This document shows positions 7,985 to 15,907 of a DNA stretch of 40,826 nt, in pieces (position 1 is the first letter of the stretch; every line of letters begins with the position of its first letter). The notes under the pieces were generated by a model. That model worked only from the letters and a program-made list of their open reading frames with translations, was not told the origin of the DNA and searched no databases. A program made the translations under genes and the position numbers. Source of the DNA: a virus; IMG/VR virus record IMGVR_UViG_3300010397_000031, positions 1-40,826 of that record. The stretch is one strand, 5' to 3'.

Positions 7985-9028
7985 TCAGGCTCGCCGGGCC
8001 TCCCGCGCTTTTCTGTCCCGCTCGTTCATGGCCGCAATGTATTTGGGACCGAACGGCAGGTCTTCCGGCGGGGAGGACTCAGGAGCCATCACCGAAGGTC
8101 TCACCGGCTTAATGAGAGGCTTCGCGTTGGTTTGAGTCAGCACTGTCTCGGGGCCGGATGAAGCCGATGACAGGCGTGCGGTGAGATGGCCGATAGCACG
8201 AGCGGCAGCAATCGGGTCTTTGATAGCCGCCAGGCGTGCCGCATCGTCGGGATGCGTCAAGAGGTGGTCCATCAAATCCGCGCTGAGATGAGGATCGTTC
8301 GCCGTCTCCGTCGCGAGTAGCGCCAGGACGGTGTTGGAATACTGAATCGTGTGCGCCTTTAAGCGCTCATGAAAGCCGGGATGACTTTCCTCCGCGATCT
8401 CCCACGCCGCTTTGACCTGGGTTTCGCGTTCACGCTGCGCGCGGGTCTGTTCGGCGGCCGCTTCGCGTTCCGCAAGGCGTTTGTCCGCAATAAACGCGGC
8501 CATCGCTGCCTGATGCGCGCCATACGGATCGGGCAAACCCGCGGCCTCGAACTCTGCGAGCGTCGGCGCGTCGGGCTCGGACTGATACCGCTGCACGAGC
8601 TGCAAATAGGTCTGGCTGGCTGAGGGTTTCTCGGCGGCGGCAGGCTGTTCGCTCGCCTTGGGCTGTCTCAGGGCGTGCAGTTCCGCTTCGCGCTCATTCG
8701 CGCGTCGTTCAGCTTCTTCGGCGCGGCGTTCGGCGTCGCGCTGTTTGGCAATTGCCGCGTTGATCTTCGCCTGATGGGATTTGCGCGGGTCGCCGTCTGT
8801 CTTGGCCGGTTCAGCGGGCGCTTTCGCCTTGAACGTGCCATCGGGATTGCGCTCACCCGTGGTGACTGCGGCCGGTTCGGTCGTCGTCGGCTTGGCTGGG
8901 TCTGGCGTCTCCGGCGCGTCGGCCTGTTCGGGCTCAGCAAAGCCCGCCGCGGCACGGATGTTAGCTTCCGTGTCGTTGGCCGTGACCGTGACCCGATTCT
9001 CCGTGACCGAATTGATGGCAGATGACAT
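7985..9028 (-). CDS. Scaffolding protein
   Basis: This 347-residue protein lies between portal and coat, the scaffold position in P22. It is highly charged and rich in Ala, Glu and Lys. A disordered N-terminus (about 1-90, PETPDPAKPTTTEPA) is followed by a long coiled coil (about 90-125, RDAERRAEEAERRANEREAE) and a second helical part at about 185-230. The basic C-terminus MNERDRKAREARRA matches the short basic helix that binds coat in P22 gp8. It guides procapsid assembly and leaves before packaging ends, by family knowledge. Confidence 0.8.
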   Translation of the reverse strand: MSSAINSVTENRVTVTANDTEANIRAAAGFAEPEQADAPETPDPAKPTTTEPAAVTTGERNPDGTFKAKAPAEPAKTDGDPRKSHQAKINAAIAKQRDAERRAEEAERRANEREAELHALRQPKASEQPAAAEKPSASQTYLQLVQRYQSEPDAPTLAEFEAAGLPDPYGAHQAAMAAFIADKRLAEREAAAEQTRAQRERETQVKAAWEIAEESHPGFHERLKAHTIQYSNTVLALLATETANDPHLSADLMDHLLTHPDDAARLAAIKDPIAAARAIGHLTARLSSASSGPETVLTQTNAKPLIKPVRPSVMAPESSPPEDLPFGPKYIAAMNERDRKAREARRA

Positions 9029-9045
9029 TAAGTCTGTCTGGCGAC

Positions 9046-9315
9046 CTAAGTTGAGTGATTATCAGTATTCGCGTTGAGCTTGTCAAGCCGACGCAACCGA
9101 ATGCCGTCCCAGCGATAGAGCGTGTGCAGGTCGGCGCTGGCGTAGGTGTTGGGTTTGGCGCTGTGATCGGCAAAGACGATCTCGCCCGATTCGGCGTCTC
9201 GCGATAGACGGCGGTCAATCATCGCCAGCACATGCCGCTGGAGGATGGGCGGCGGTTCGGGCCTGACTCCGCGCGGCGGCAAATTAAGCGTGCGGCGGCG
9301 GGTGGCGTCACCCAT
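9046..9315 (-). CDS. Hypothetical protein between portal and scaffold (89 aa)
   Basis: The ATG at 9315 shares its A with the portal TAA. The product is basic at its N-terminus (DATRRRTLNLPPRG). It then has HVLAMIDRRLSRDAESGEIV and LHTLYRWDGIRLRRLDKL, the second resembling a short beta-hairpin. No family is recognised. Its tight coupling to portal and scaffold suggests a small head-assembly part. Confidence 0.65.
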   Translation of the reverse strand: MGDATRRRTLNLPPRGVRPEPPPILQRHVLAMIDRRLSRDAESGEIVFADHSAKPNTYASADLHTLYRWDGIRLRRLDKLNANTDNHST

Positions 9316-11531
9316 TAGGCCCCAGCCTGATCCGGCGCGGACGCCTGCTGTTCGAGCGCTTGCTGATGCCCCTGTGCGCCCTGTTCGAGCGCGTTTTGCT
9401 GTTGCTGGTCGCCCTGCTGCATCGCCTGTTCATGGGCGACGGCGGCCATGCCCAGCTCGTGCGCGCGATCGTGTTCGGCTTGCGCGTTGTCGTTGGCCTG
9501 CACGCCGAGTCGGGCGCGTTCTTCGAGGAACAGCGCAAGGCGGTCCATCTTCGCGCCCAGTTCGGCCACGGCCAGCTTCGTCTCGTTGTCGGCGCGATGC
9601 TGCTGGAGGTCCGCCGCGGTCTGGATCTGCGTGCGGTGCGTCTCGGCCGTCTCTTGGAGCTGCGTTTTCTTGAGGTCCGCCAGATTCTTGTTCGCGAGTT
9701 CCTGCAACTGCTGAATCGTCGCGTGCATCTGCGCGATCTGCGCTTGCGCGGCCGGCGGCAGCCCGTTGGGATCGTCCACGCCAGGCGGCCTAATCCTCGC
9801 CGCAATGGCATCGGCCTGGGGAATGTCCATCGACTCGACCCACAGGTCCGCGAACCGGGGCACCAGTTCCGGCGCGGCTTGCGCCAAGGCGTTCATGCCC
9901 GCGAATGTCTCGGCCTTGAGCGTCTGTTGCGACTTGCCGACGTTGACGATGACGCCGTATTGCCCCTGTTTGAGCATGTGCGCCATCGGCGGCTTGGCCT
10001 GCTGCATCTGCGGCGGGGCCTGCGAGGCGGGTATCGGCTGCCCGTTGGCGTCTTTCACGAACGCCTGGTTGAGCATGACCCAATCTTCACTGCCGTCTTT
10101 GCCCACGATGCGCTCGACGCGGCCGGGACGGTCATAGACAGACGGCAGCAAGTCCACGACGACAATGCCAGTCTGTCGAATCGCCCGCGCATGGTGCGTC
10201 AGCCAGCCCGACGTGCCCTGCTGCGAGGCCATCTTGAGTTCTTCGATGGCCTTCCCGCTGCGATCATTCGGATTGACGTGGCCGAGCGCCGCATCGGGCA
10301 CGCCCGTCGTGGAGCGGATGAAGTTCGTGAACAACGAGATCATCTCGGCAAAGGCTTGAATCGCCGGTTCGTCGTTGTTGCGCGTCGGTGGCGGCAGGAT
10401 TTGTTGGCCTGTCGCCTCAGTCGTCGCGTTGTATTCGAGGTAGGGGAAATTGCGCGTGTTCGCCTGGTTCCACCACGCTTCGTAGTTCTGCAACTGGCCC
10501 GCCACGGCGAGCCACGGCGACACAGACGCGAGGCCGATCTTCTCGGCCGCGCTCGACACCATGTAATTGAGCATCCGGCAGGGCGACATCGCCGGTTGAA
10601 CCATGCCTTCAACGATGGTGGTACCGCCGACGTTGTATTTGTTGCCCGTGTCCTCGATGATCGGAATGAAGTGGCCGTCCCATTCCTGGGGCTTCTCCAG
10701 CCACTCGATGCCGTTCATCTTGGCCCACTGGATCGTGCGCGTGTAGACGGTGCGCCCGTCCACGGTCTTACTGGGCGTGTAGGTGGCCCACCAGTATTCC
10801 GCGATGCGGTAGGTCTTGCCGGCCTTGCCTTCGATGACCCAGTGCTTCGCGTTGTCGCCCAGCCCCTCCATGAGTTCGCTGTCGGAGGCGTTCGCGAGCT
10901 TGGAGTCACCGTATTCGCGCTTGTAGTCGGCTTCGAGAAGGTCCGAGGTGACGAACGTGTAGTCCGGCTCCCAAAACCCACCTTGGGCCTGCCATTTCGG
11001 CAGCGGGTCGCGGTAGACCGAAAAGCCGTTTTCGATGGGCTCGATGCAGATGATCTGATCGAGGCCGGTTTGCTCGTTCGCGTAGGACTTGTTGACGCGC
11101 CAGTAGCCGCGGCCACAGCCGACCATCCGCTGGAAGCCCCACGAATACACATCATCGGCGTGACTATCCGTCTGGATGGCCCGAATGAGCCCGCCAATCA
11201 CTTCCGCCGTGTCTTTGTTCGCCTTGCCGTCGCGAGCGGTGATCGTGATCGCCAGATCGGCGTCATGCTCCTGGTTGACCACTTGCGCGATGGGCTGGTC
11301 CAGCGTCCGCATGGTGAGCATGGGACGGGCCGGCACCGCGGGTGAACCCGACGAAGCATTGGCCGGCAGCCCGGCGCGGCTCAGTTTGGCGTCTTCGGTC
11401 CACTGGTCGCCGGCTTGGAAACGCAGGGCTTCGAGTTCCCTGGCACGTTGGTCGTGCTCGGTCTCGGCAATGAACTTGAACTGCGCGAGGGCAGTAGCGT
11501 GCAGGTCTGTCAGGCTGTCTTGGGAAGCCAC
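9315..11531 (-). CDS. Portal protein, P22 gp1-like
   Basis: The 738-residue product is close to P22 gp1 (725), the twelve-fold ring through which DNA enters and leaves the head. A TGA three codons upstream makes GTG 11531 the first possible start. Family-like segments include LEALRFQAGDQWTEDAKL, PMLTMRTLDQPIAQVVNQ (about 66-85), QRMVGCGRGYWRVNKSY (about 129-145) and RSTTGVPDAALGHVNPNDRS (about 410-430). The C-terminal 150 residues are helical and very rich in Gln and Ala (QQGDQQQQNALEQGAQGHQQ), matching the barrel helices of long P22-type portals. Confidence 0.9.
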   Translation of the reverse strand: MASQDSLTDLHATALAQFKFIAETEHDQRARELEALRFQAGDQWTEDAKLSRAGLPANASSGSPAVPARPMLTMRTLDQPIAQVVNQEHDADLAITITARDGKANKDTAEVIGGLIRAIQTDSHADDVYSWGFQRMVGCGRGYWRVNKSYANEQTGLDQIICIEPIENGFSVYRDPLPKWQAQGGFWEPDYTFVTSDLLEADYKREYGDSKLANASDSELMEGLGDNAKHWVIEGKAGKTYRIAEYWWATYTPSKTVDGRTVYTRTIQWAKMNGIEWLEKPQEWDGHFIPIIEDTGNKYNVGGTTIVEGMVQPAMSPCRMLNYMVSSAAEKIGLASVSPWLAVAGQLQNYEAWWNQANTRNFPYLEYNATTEATGQQILPPPTRNNDEPAIQAFAEMISLFTNFIRSTTGVPDAALGHVNPNDRSGKAIEELKMASQQGTSGWLTHHARAIRQTGIVVVDLLPSVYDRPGRVERIVGKDGSEDWVMLNQAFVKDANGQPIPASQAPPQMQQAKPPMAHMLKQGQYGVIVNVGKSQQTLKAETFAGMNALAQAAPELVPRFADLWVESMDIPQADAIAARIRPPGVDDPNGLPPAAQAQIAQMHATIQQLQELANKNLADLKKTQLQETAETHRTQIQTAADLQQHRADNETKLAVAELGAKMDRLALFLEERARLGVQANDNAQAEHDRAHELGMAAVAHEQAMQQGDQQQQNALEQGAQGHQQALEQQASAPDQAGA

Positions 11532-11571
11532 AGTTTGCTGTCACATAGGGTAGCACGCCTAAATCATGTTT

Positions 11572-12861
11572 TTACCACCATTGTCCAGCGACGGGCGGCG
11601 GAGCGCTTCTTTGGCGCTTTTCGACGGGTGCCCGGTGCCTGACGGCGAGGTAGCGGAAGGCATCCGCCCCGTGTGAGGCCCAGTCGTGCACGGGCGTGTC
11701 CTTGAACTCGTTGAGCCGCGTGTTGAAGTCCTTCCGGTAGTGCTGTAAGGCTTCGAGCCCTGATTTGCAGCGCTCCGCATCGAACCAGCAGATCGGGAAC
11801 AGCATCCGGGCCGCATGGATGCCGTCGTCAAACGGCACGTTCGGGCAGACCTGGAAGCGGATGCCTAGGCTTTGCGCGGCTTCGAGGCGCGACCGGCCCG
11901 AGGCGAGTTCTTTGACCTGGATGTCATGGGGTGCCCAGTGCGTGCCGTAGGTATAGCCCTTGTCCTTGAGGACTTTGGCGTAGTGGGGGAGACCTTCGCC
12001 GCTGGCTTCGTAGTAGTCGATGAGGCGGACTTCGCCGGAACGTAGAGACTGACTAAACCAGATGGATGTGGAATCACCCACACCCAAATCCCAGTCAGTG
12101 TCGACGGGAAGTATCGGGTCGGTAGGAATGCGGGTAATGCGCCCTGCGCTTCGAGCTGCCAAGAGTTCGGCGCTGTAGATAGCGCCTTTAACGCTCGCCT
12201 CGAAGCTGCACTCGTATTCTTGGTCATACTCATCCTGGGTCATGGCTCGCCTAGCATCCGCTAGCTCAGTCTGCGGCAGCACGGCTGTCTCGCTGGCCTT
12301 GTATTGCGCGAAAAACCACGCGGGGTCAGCCTTCGCACCGACCCATTCCTTGTCGCCGTAAATCAGGGTGTAGAACTGATTGCGACCGGCTGGCGTGCCA
12401 ATGAAGAACGCGCCACCGCCACGGTCGGAGAGCGCCGGACGCAGCACTTCTGAGAAAATCTTAGGCGGCATGAGCCCATACTCGTCCAGCACGCAGCCAT
12501 CAAGGTAGATGCCGCGAAGACTATCGGGCGAGTCCGCGCCGTAGATGCGAAGCTGCCCACCATTCGGATAGTCGGCGCGCAATTCGGACTGATTGAACGT
12601 GACGCCAGGAATCGGCCGCGAATACTTCTGAATGAAATCCCAGCTAATCGTCTTGCCCTGGCTATAGGTTGGCGCAATGTAGGCGAAGCGCGGCCGCTCT
12701 TTCGTGCAGGTCAACGCGGCGCGAATCAGATGATTAACGGCGCACACTGTCTTGCCGAACCGACGATGACAGACGGCCACTGCGAATCGATGGCTCTCAA
12801 GTGCGCTGTGAAGCACGCGCTGGAGCGGGCGCGGCGCGTAGGGGATCGTAATTTCAGGCAT
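11572..12861 (-). CDS. Terminase large subunit
   Basis: The 429-residue product is the packaging motor ATPase and nuclease. Walker A is CHRRFGKT (31-38), Walker B is DGCVLDEYGL (121-130), and FIGTPAGRNQFY (153-164) fits the coupling motif. The nuclease half begins near VDTDWDLGVGDSTS (253-266), with Asp residues placed like the RNase H-type acidic cluster. The start ITIPYAPRPLQRVLHS is usual for the family. A 108-bp gap precedes it and no strong ribosome site is visible. With a P22-type portal, headful packaging from a pac site is likely; the site was not located. Confidence 0.9.
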   Translation of the reverse strand: MPEITIPYAPRPLQRVLHSALESHRFAVAVCHRRFGKTVCAVNHLIRAALTCTKERPRFAYIAPTYSQGKTISWDFIQKYSRPIPGVTFNQSELRADYPNGGQLRIYGADSPDSLRGIYLDGCVLDEYGLMPPKIFSEVLRPALSDRGGGAFFIGTPAGRNQFYTLIYGDKEWVGAKADPAWFFAQYKASETAVLPQTELADARRAMTQDEYDQEYECSFEASVKGAIYSAELLAARSAGRITRIPTDPILPVDTDWDLGVGDSTSIWFSQSLRSGEVRLIDYYEASGEGLPHYAKVLKDKGYTYGTHWAPHDIQVKELASGRSRLEAAQSLGIRFQVCPNVPFDDGIHAARMLFPICWFDAERCKSGLEALQHYRKDFNTRLNEFKDTPVHDWASHGADAFRYLAVRHRAPVEKRQRSAPPPVAGQWW

Positions 12862-12969
12862 GGCGTCGGCAGACGGGACCGGGAGCCTGCACGGTGCAAC
12901 GCTTTACCCCGAGTCTAAACAGGCGCGGCGCGCTTCTAGCCGACCTTATGCGCGGCACTCCCGGATCTG

Positions 12970-13161
12970 TCACATGTCCTCGTCATCCCAGCCGCACACG
13001 CACTCCACGAGGGGCGCGCGGCAAGTGCGGCAATGAGCCTCGCACTGTTCCCACGGCAGGCCACACAGACGGCAATGCGTCAGTACGGTTCTCAGATGAT
13101 CAGCGGCCTGTTGCGTGATTTCGCGTATGGCCTGTTCGAGCGGAATGATCACGTTACCCAT
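12970..13161 (-). CDS. Small zinc-binding protein (63 aa)
   Basis: ATG 13161 is preceded by AGGAGTAGGC, which decides this start over the GTG at 13176. Residues 1-27 form a helix (EQAIREITQQAADHL). Residues 32-56 hold CRLCGLPWEQCEAHCRTC and ECVC, enough cysteine and histidine ligands for one or two zinc sites. It lies between the terminase subunits, so a role in packaging or DNA binding is possible. No family is recognised. Confidence 0.7.
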   Translation of the reverse strand: MGNVIIPLEQAIREITQQAADHLRTVLTHCRLCGLPWEQCEAHCRTCRAPLVECVCGWDDEDM

Positions 13162-13163
13162 GC

Positions 13164-13541
13164 CTACTCCTGCCACTTCACGATCAGTGGCCCGCCATCC
13201 TTGCCAGCCACTTCCATCGGCTCAATCGGCTTGTCCAAGTAGCGGTTCATCAGGTCCGTGAACGCCTGCACGCTCGGGTCTTTCTCCCAGACTTCCACGA
13301 CGATGCGATCGGAGTCTTCGCCATTCAGGAGCTTTTCCGCGTCATCGGCGGTCAGCTTCTCGAACTTGCCGGAGGACTTGTGCCGCGCGACGAGGTAACT
13401 CAGTCCCTTGGCGTGCTTGATCTGCGCGTCCAGCATGGGCTCCATGTGGGCGTCGATGATGCGTCGAGCGGCCTCACGCGCGGCAAGCTTGTCGCGTGTC
13501 GGCTTGTAGATGGCACCCTTTTGCGGGCCGCGTTTGCCCAT
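13164..13541 (-). CDS. Probable terminase small subunit (125 aa)
   Basis: The product begins GKRGPQKGAIYKPTRDKLAA, a basic helix-turn-helix-like start. IIDAHMEPMLDAQIKHAKGL, SYLVARHKSSGKF and WEKDPSVQAFTDLMNRYLDK follow, segments I associate with small-terminase-like proteins of proteobacterial phages. It would recognise the packaging site and load the large subunit, which follows one gene later. Its size is below P22 gp3 (162). Assignment rests on position and motif memory. Confidence 0.6.
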   Translation of the reverse strand: MGKRGPQKGAIYKPTRDKLAAREAARRIIDAHMEPMLDAQIKHAKGLSYLVARHKSSGKFEKLTADDAEKLLNGEDSDRIVVEVWEKDPSVQAFTDLMNRYLDKPIEPMEVAGKDGGPLIVKWQE

Positions 13542-13550
13542 GCGTAAAGT

Positions 13551-13736
13551 TTATGATGTTTTTAGCTGCGCGATATAGAGATCATGCAGTTGGCGGGCGT
13601 CACCTTTGTGCCAGGTGTAGGCGCGCATCAAGAGTTGGTCTCGATAGCGGCTGGGCAGAATCCATCGCACGGCTCGGAGCGCATAGGCGAACTCGCGCTT
13701 GAGGCAAATGCGGACTTGCAGGAGGCGAATGCTCAT
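13551..13736 (-). CDS. Hypothetical small basic protein (61 aa)
   Basis: The ATG at 13736 overlaps the TGA of the preceding gene (ATGA). The product is basic and aromatic (SIRLLQVRICLKREFAYALR, RYRDQLLMRAYTWHKGD) and probably helical. No family is recognised. It sits just upstream of the small terminase. Confidence 0.6.
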   Translation of the reverse strand: MSIRLLQVRICLKREFAYALRAVRWILPSRYRDQLLMRAYTWHKGDARQLHDLYIAQLKTS

Positions 13737-14293
13737 CCCTGCTCCGGTGTCTGGCTGGCCTGCTGGGCGCGCGCGAGCTGTTGGGGACGCATGTCCAAGA
13801 AGGGCACTGGGCTCGCTGGGTAGGGACCGGAGGGCTCGTAACAGACCAGAATCACGCCGTGCTCAGCCGAGAGGACTTCAAGAGGCTTCGCGCGCTCCTC
13901 GCGTCGGCCTTCCTCGCGCAACCGCTCTTGAAACTGCTCAAACGCGATGGATGGATTCCAGACCGTTGGGTCTTGGTGTTCGCTGATGTGCACGACCACG
14001 GGGGGATCAAAGTTGGCAGTGCCGAGACGGGCGAATAATGCCTGGTCCTCGGGAGACAGCGTGCCAGTTGTGAGGCGCTTTGATTCCGCCTGTTCCTCAG
14101 CCTCTAGGCGCTGGGCGAACGCATCAAGAGCGGCGCACACATCGACAAATTGCCCGTCATGGTCGCTGACGGCCAGTGGCGTCCAGCGCGTGATGGTCAC
14201 GTCAAGCGGAGACTCACTAAATGGCACCGCGCCCGCCAGCGTCTTGGAGATTTCGCGAATCTGTGTCGCGGTGAAGGGGGGCGTGTCGCTCAT
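13733..14293 (-). CDS. Hypothetical protein (186 aa)
   Basis: The ATG at 14293 overlaps the TGA of the small gene before it; a GTG three codons earlier is the alternative. Seen: an N-terminal helix (TATQIREISKTLAGAV), a beta segment DVTITRWTPLAVSDH, a coiled coil at about 58-75 (AFAQRLEAEEQAESKRL), another charged helix FEQFQERLREEGRREERAK, and a Pro/Gln-rich tail ending QTPEQG. No family is recognised. It is part of the promoter-proximal late cluster ahead of the terminase. Confidence 0.65.
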   Translation of the reverse strand: MSDTPPFTATQIREISKTLAGAVPFSESPLDVTITRWTPLAVSDHDGQFVDVCAALDAFAQRLEAEEQAESKRLTTGTLSPEDQALFARLGTANFDPPVVVHISEHQDPTVWNPSIAFEQFQERLREEGRREERAKPLEVLSAEHGVILVCYEPSGPYPASPVPFLDMRPQQLARAQQASQTPEQG

Positions 14294-14454
14294 GACTGCC
14301 ACTTATTTAGCATCACTACAGGCATAAGCGCGCATAACGCCACGTTTTTTAGTTCATGCCACGTCAGATAGTCCGCGACACACGCTTGTAACGCTTCCGT
14401 GGACGTGGCGCTCATACAGTAGCCGTCTACGGTGATGGTGCAGCGGGGTTTCAA
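14290..14454 (-). CDS. Small hypothetical protein with TTG start (54 aa)
   Basis: A TTG at 14454 follows directly after the TAG of the previous gene, with GAGGGG just upstream as ribosome site. The frame ends in a TGA overlapping the next ATG (ATGA), so it completes an otherwise broken chain of coupled genes. The product reads KPRCTITVDGYCMSAT then ALQACVADYLTWHELKN and a hydrophobic end VALCALMPVVMLNKWQS. An internal ATG at 14415 is an alternative start. Function unknown. Confidence 0.5.
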   Translation of the reverse strand: MKPRCTITVDGYCMSATSTEALQACVADYLTWHELKNVALCALMPVVMLNKWQS

Positions 14455-14649
14455 CTACCCCTCAACAGCCAGAACTAGCGGTGCCTGGTAGCCGCACTTG
14501 CCGCAAATGCCGAAAATGCCATCCTTCATCGGCAAGAGGCGACCATGATCTGGCACATTGCGGCAATCCACGCCATGCCCGCTGTCAAGTTCAACCGGAT
14601 ACTTGTTCTGCTGACGATCGAGCGCGAGAATCAAATCAGTGTGTTCCAT
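14455..14649 (-). CDS. Small zinc-ribbon-like protein (64 aa)
   Basis: The product begins MEHTDLILALDRQQNKY and contains a cysteine at about 29 (GHGVDCRN) and a CGKC pair near residue 50 (GIFGICGKCGYQAP), a zinc-ribbon knuckle. AGAAAACC precedes the ATG. It is one of the first genes of the late unit. No family is recognised. Confidence 0.6.
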   Translation of the reverse strand: MEHTDLILALDRQQNKYPVELDSGHGVDCRNVPDHGRLLPMKDGIFGICGKCGYQAPLVLAVEG

Positions 14650-14663
14650 TGGTTTTCTCCAGA

Positions 14664-14831
14664 CTAGGATGCCAGCATCTTCTCGCGGCCATAAACAGCG
14701 AGCGGCTTGCCAGATGCCAATTTATTGACAGTATCGTATTGGGCGTCATCCAGCTTGACGAGCACACAGTGCCGCTTCACGTATTCGGGAGGCCCAGGCT
14801 TACGGCCGCGCTTCACGGGCTTCTTCTTCAC
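14664..14831 (-). CDS. Small basic protein, possible DNA-binding regulator
   Basis: From GTG 14831 the product is 55 residues; a TTG at 14867 would give 67. It begins KKKPVKRGRKPGPPEYVKRH, a basic arm, then HCVLVKLDDAQYDTVNKLAS, a strand followed by a helix as in ribbon-helix-helix proteins, then AVYGREKML. It is the first gene of the leftward unit and lies across from the early promoter, a place where phages often encode a regulator. Regulation is inferred only. Confidence 0.5.
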   Translation of the reverse strand: MKKKPVKRGRKPGPPEYVKRHCVLVKLDDAQYDTVNKLASGKPLAVYGREKMLAS

Positions 14832-14880
14832 GCAGCAGACTATGACAGAAAAAACTTTGCGGGTCAACGCGAAATAGTTG
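14832..14880 (-). promoter_or_regulatory. Possible leftward late promoter region
   Basis: Reading leftward, TTGACC (14867-14862), 17 bases, then CATAGT (14844-14839) give a weak sigma70-like match just before the first late gene. A late promoter would be expected here from the divergent layout, but the match is poor. Confidence 0.25.
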
Positions 14881-14909
14881 TTGACATGTAGTTAACCGTC
14901 AATTACACT
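14881..14909 (+). promoter_or_regulatory. Early rightward promoter
   Basis: A perfect -35 box TTGACA (14881-14886) is followed by 17 bases and TACACT (14904-14909, 4 of 6 to consensus). The first early gene starts 49 bases downstream. The stretch 14881-14902 has matching ends TTGAC and GTCAA with TA steps symmetric inside, a possible operator half-site pair over the promoter. Confidence 0.65.
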
Positions 14910-14957
14910 CGCTCTCGTTGGCGATGGGCGCTGACGATTTGAATGGAAGGCCGCGTA

Positions 14958-15173
14958 ATGCCACGCTGCATTATCTGTGATTCATCCTTCTACCCTGAGC
15001 CATGCGATTGCGGTTTGGAGATTTCATTCGCTGATTCTGACGCCTATATGAGCCGAGGACGAGTAAAGGAACTTCGGCGACGCTGGATAGAGCCATCGAC
15101 GAATCCGGACCACTTCAATCAGGACGGTACGCTCAAGGCCATCGACGGACGGGCCAGGTCGGCGCGCGTATAG
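14958..15173 (+). CDS. Small zinc-binding protein, first early gene (71 aa)
   Basis: ATG 14958 is chosen because GGAAGG lies seven bases upstream; an ATG at 14943 has no such site. Residues 4-22 read CIICDSSFYPEPCDCGLE, a CxxC plus CxC set likely to bind zinc. The rest (RGRVKELRRRWIEPSTN, PDHFNQDGTLK) is basic. The last 15-18 codons run opposite a gene fragment of the other orientation, so the C-terminus may have been altered by an insertion. Confidence 0.6.
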   Translation: MPRCIICDSSFYPEPCDCGLEISFADSDAYMSRGRVKELRRRWIEPSTNPDHFNQDGTLKAIDGRARSARV

Positions 15174-15193
15174 CCATACCAGTAGAGCTTCAT
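15119..15193 (-). pseudogene. Inverted fragment of a small early gene (24 codons left)
   Basis: Read leftward from ATG 15193 the frame gives MKLYWYGYTRADLARP and stops after 24 codons. The bases just upstream, 15190-15229, match 27182-27221 exactly in inverted orientation; there they encode the end of another early gene (SSAPSATTPEQA, then TGA overlapping ATG). So a piece of a gene junction from an early operon has been inverted here. The truncation is inferred from the short length. Confidence 0.45.
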
Positions 15194-15481
15194 GCCTGCT
15201 CCGGCGTCGTCGCGCTCGGGGCTGACGACAGCGCCAGCAGCTTGTCGGTAGTGTCTCAGTTTGAAAATCAGGCCGACGGCGCGTGCTGCTGCCTTGCCGA
15301 AGCACAAGCGCAAGGCCATCGCGACCAGGGCGGCTGAAGCCAGATGGAGAAAGTATCTCAGAGGTCAAGTGTGACGACTGGGACAACGCCACGCGCAGCA
15401 CTGACGATTACGGCCACGTATACGAGACTCCTGGAGTTGTCATAGGCGTGTCCATTGGGCCTCGATTCTAACGGAGAAGCC
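15174..15481. other. Gap without a convincing rightward gene
   Basis: The 308 bases between the first and second early genes hold the inverted fragment (15119-15229) and further leftward frames that look degenerate. A possible ribosome site, GGAGAAG, lies at its right end and serves the next gene. Confidence 0.6.
15190..15229 (-). repeat. 40-bp inverted duplication, left copy
   Basis: This is a perfect reverse complement of 27182-27221. It spans a gene end and the following ATG in the other copy. Confidence 0.9.
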
Positions 15482-15907
15482 ATGCAGACCATCAACACAA
15501 CCTCGCGTCCCGACATCGGCCTGACCTTTCTGGACGCCGCCGCCTTGTGGGGCTCCTTCGCCAAACGCGCCATGATCGATGCAACAACGGCTGCAAGCGA
15601 TGACGCCGCCGAGTGGGCGCTGATTCGGGTGAAGAATAACACCCGCTACGCCATGACGTGCGCGCGCTTGGCATTGTCAGAAGTTGGGGACACCTACGAA
15701 CCGGCCATCTGTGACGCCTGCGAAGATGCCCCAGCCGTGGAAGACTTCGGCGGTATGGCCTTCTGCCCGACGTGCGCGCCCCAGTGGTTTGTCTGCCAGC
15801 GGTGCCACGAAGCGCAGCAGGTGGAAGGCCAGCAGACGATTGACGGCCCCCGCTATCAGGAAGTCGTGTGCATGGGCTGCTACAGCAATTGGATGAGCCG
15901 ATGGTAG
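15482..15907 (+). CDS. Hypothetical zinc-ribbon protein (141 aa)
   Basis: ATG 15482 follows GGAGAAGCC, which decides the start. The N-terminal half (LTFLDAAALWGSFAKRAMID) is helical. From about residue 79 there are repeated cysteine pairs: CDACEDAP, CPTCAPQW, CQRC and CMGCYSNW, consistent with two zinc sites like a treble-clef or double ribbon. The stop overlaps the ERF gene start. A role alongside recombination is possible from position only. Confidence 0.65.
   Translation: MQTINTTSRPDIGLTFLDAAALWGSFAKRAMIDATTAASDDAAEWALIRVKNNTRYAMTCARLALSEVGDTYEPAICDACEDAPAVEDFGGMAFCPTCAPQWFVCQRCHEAQQVEGQQTIDGPRYQEVVCMGCYSNWMSRW

Noticed and set aside
9360-11345. A 661-codon open frame on the + strand across the portal gene
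   Set aside because: It is antisense to a well-supported portal, has an Arg/Leu/Val-rich composition without domains, and arises from GC-rich codon structure. The same applies to long + frames at 2123-3379, 6666-7964, 33317-34186 and 35392-36222.
15119-15319. A 66-codon leftward gene upstream of the ERF block
   Set aside because: Its second half is the inverted junction fragment and its first half lacks a ribosome site, so a remnant is more likely.
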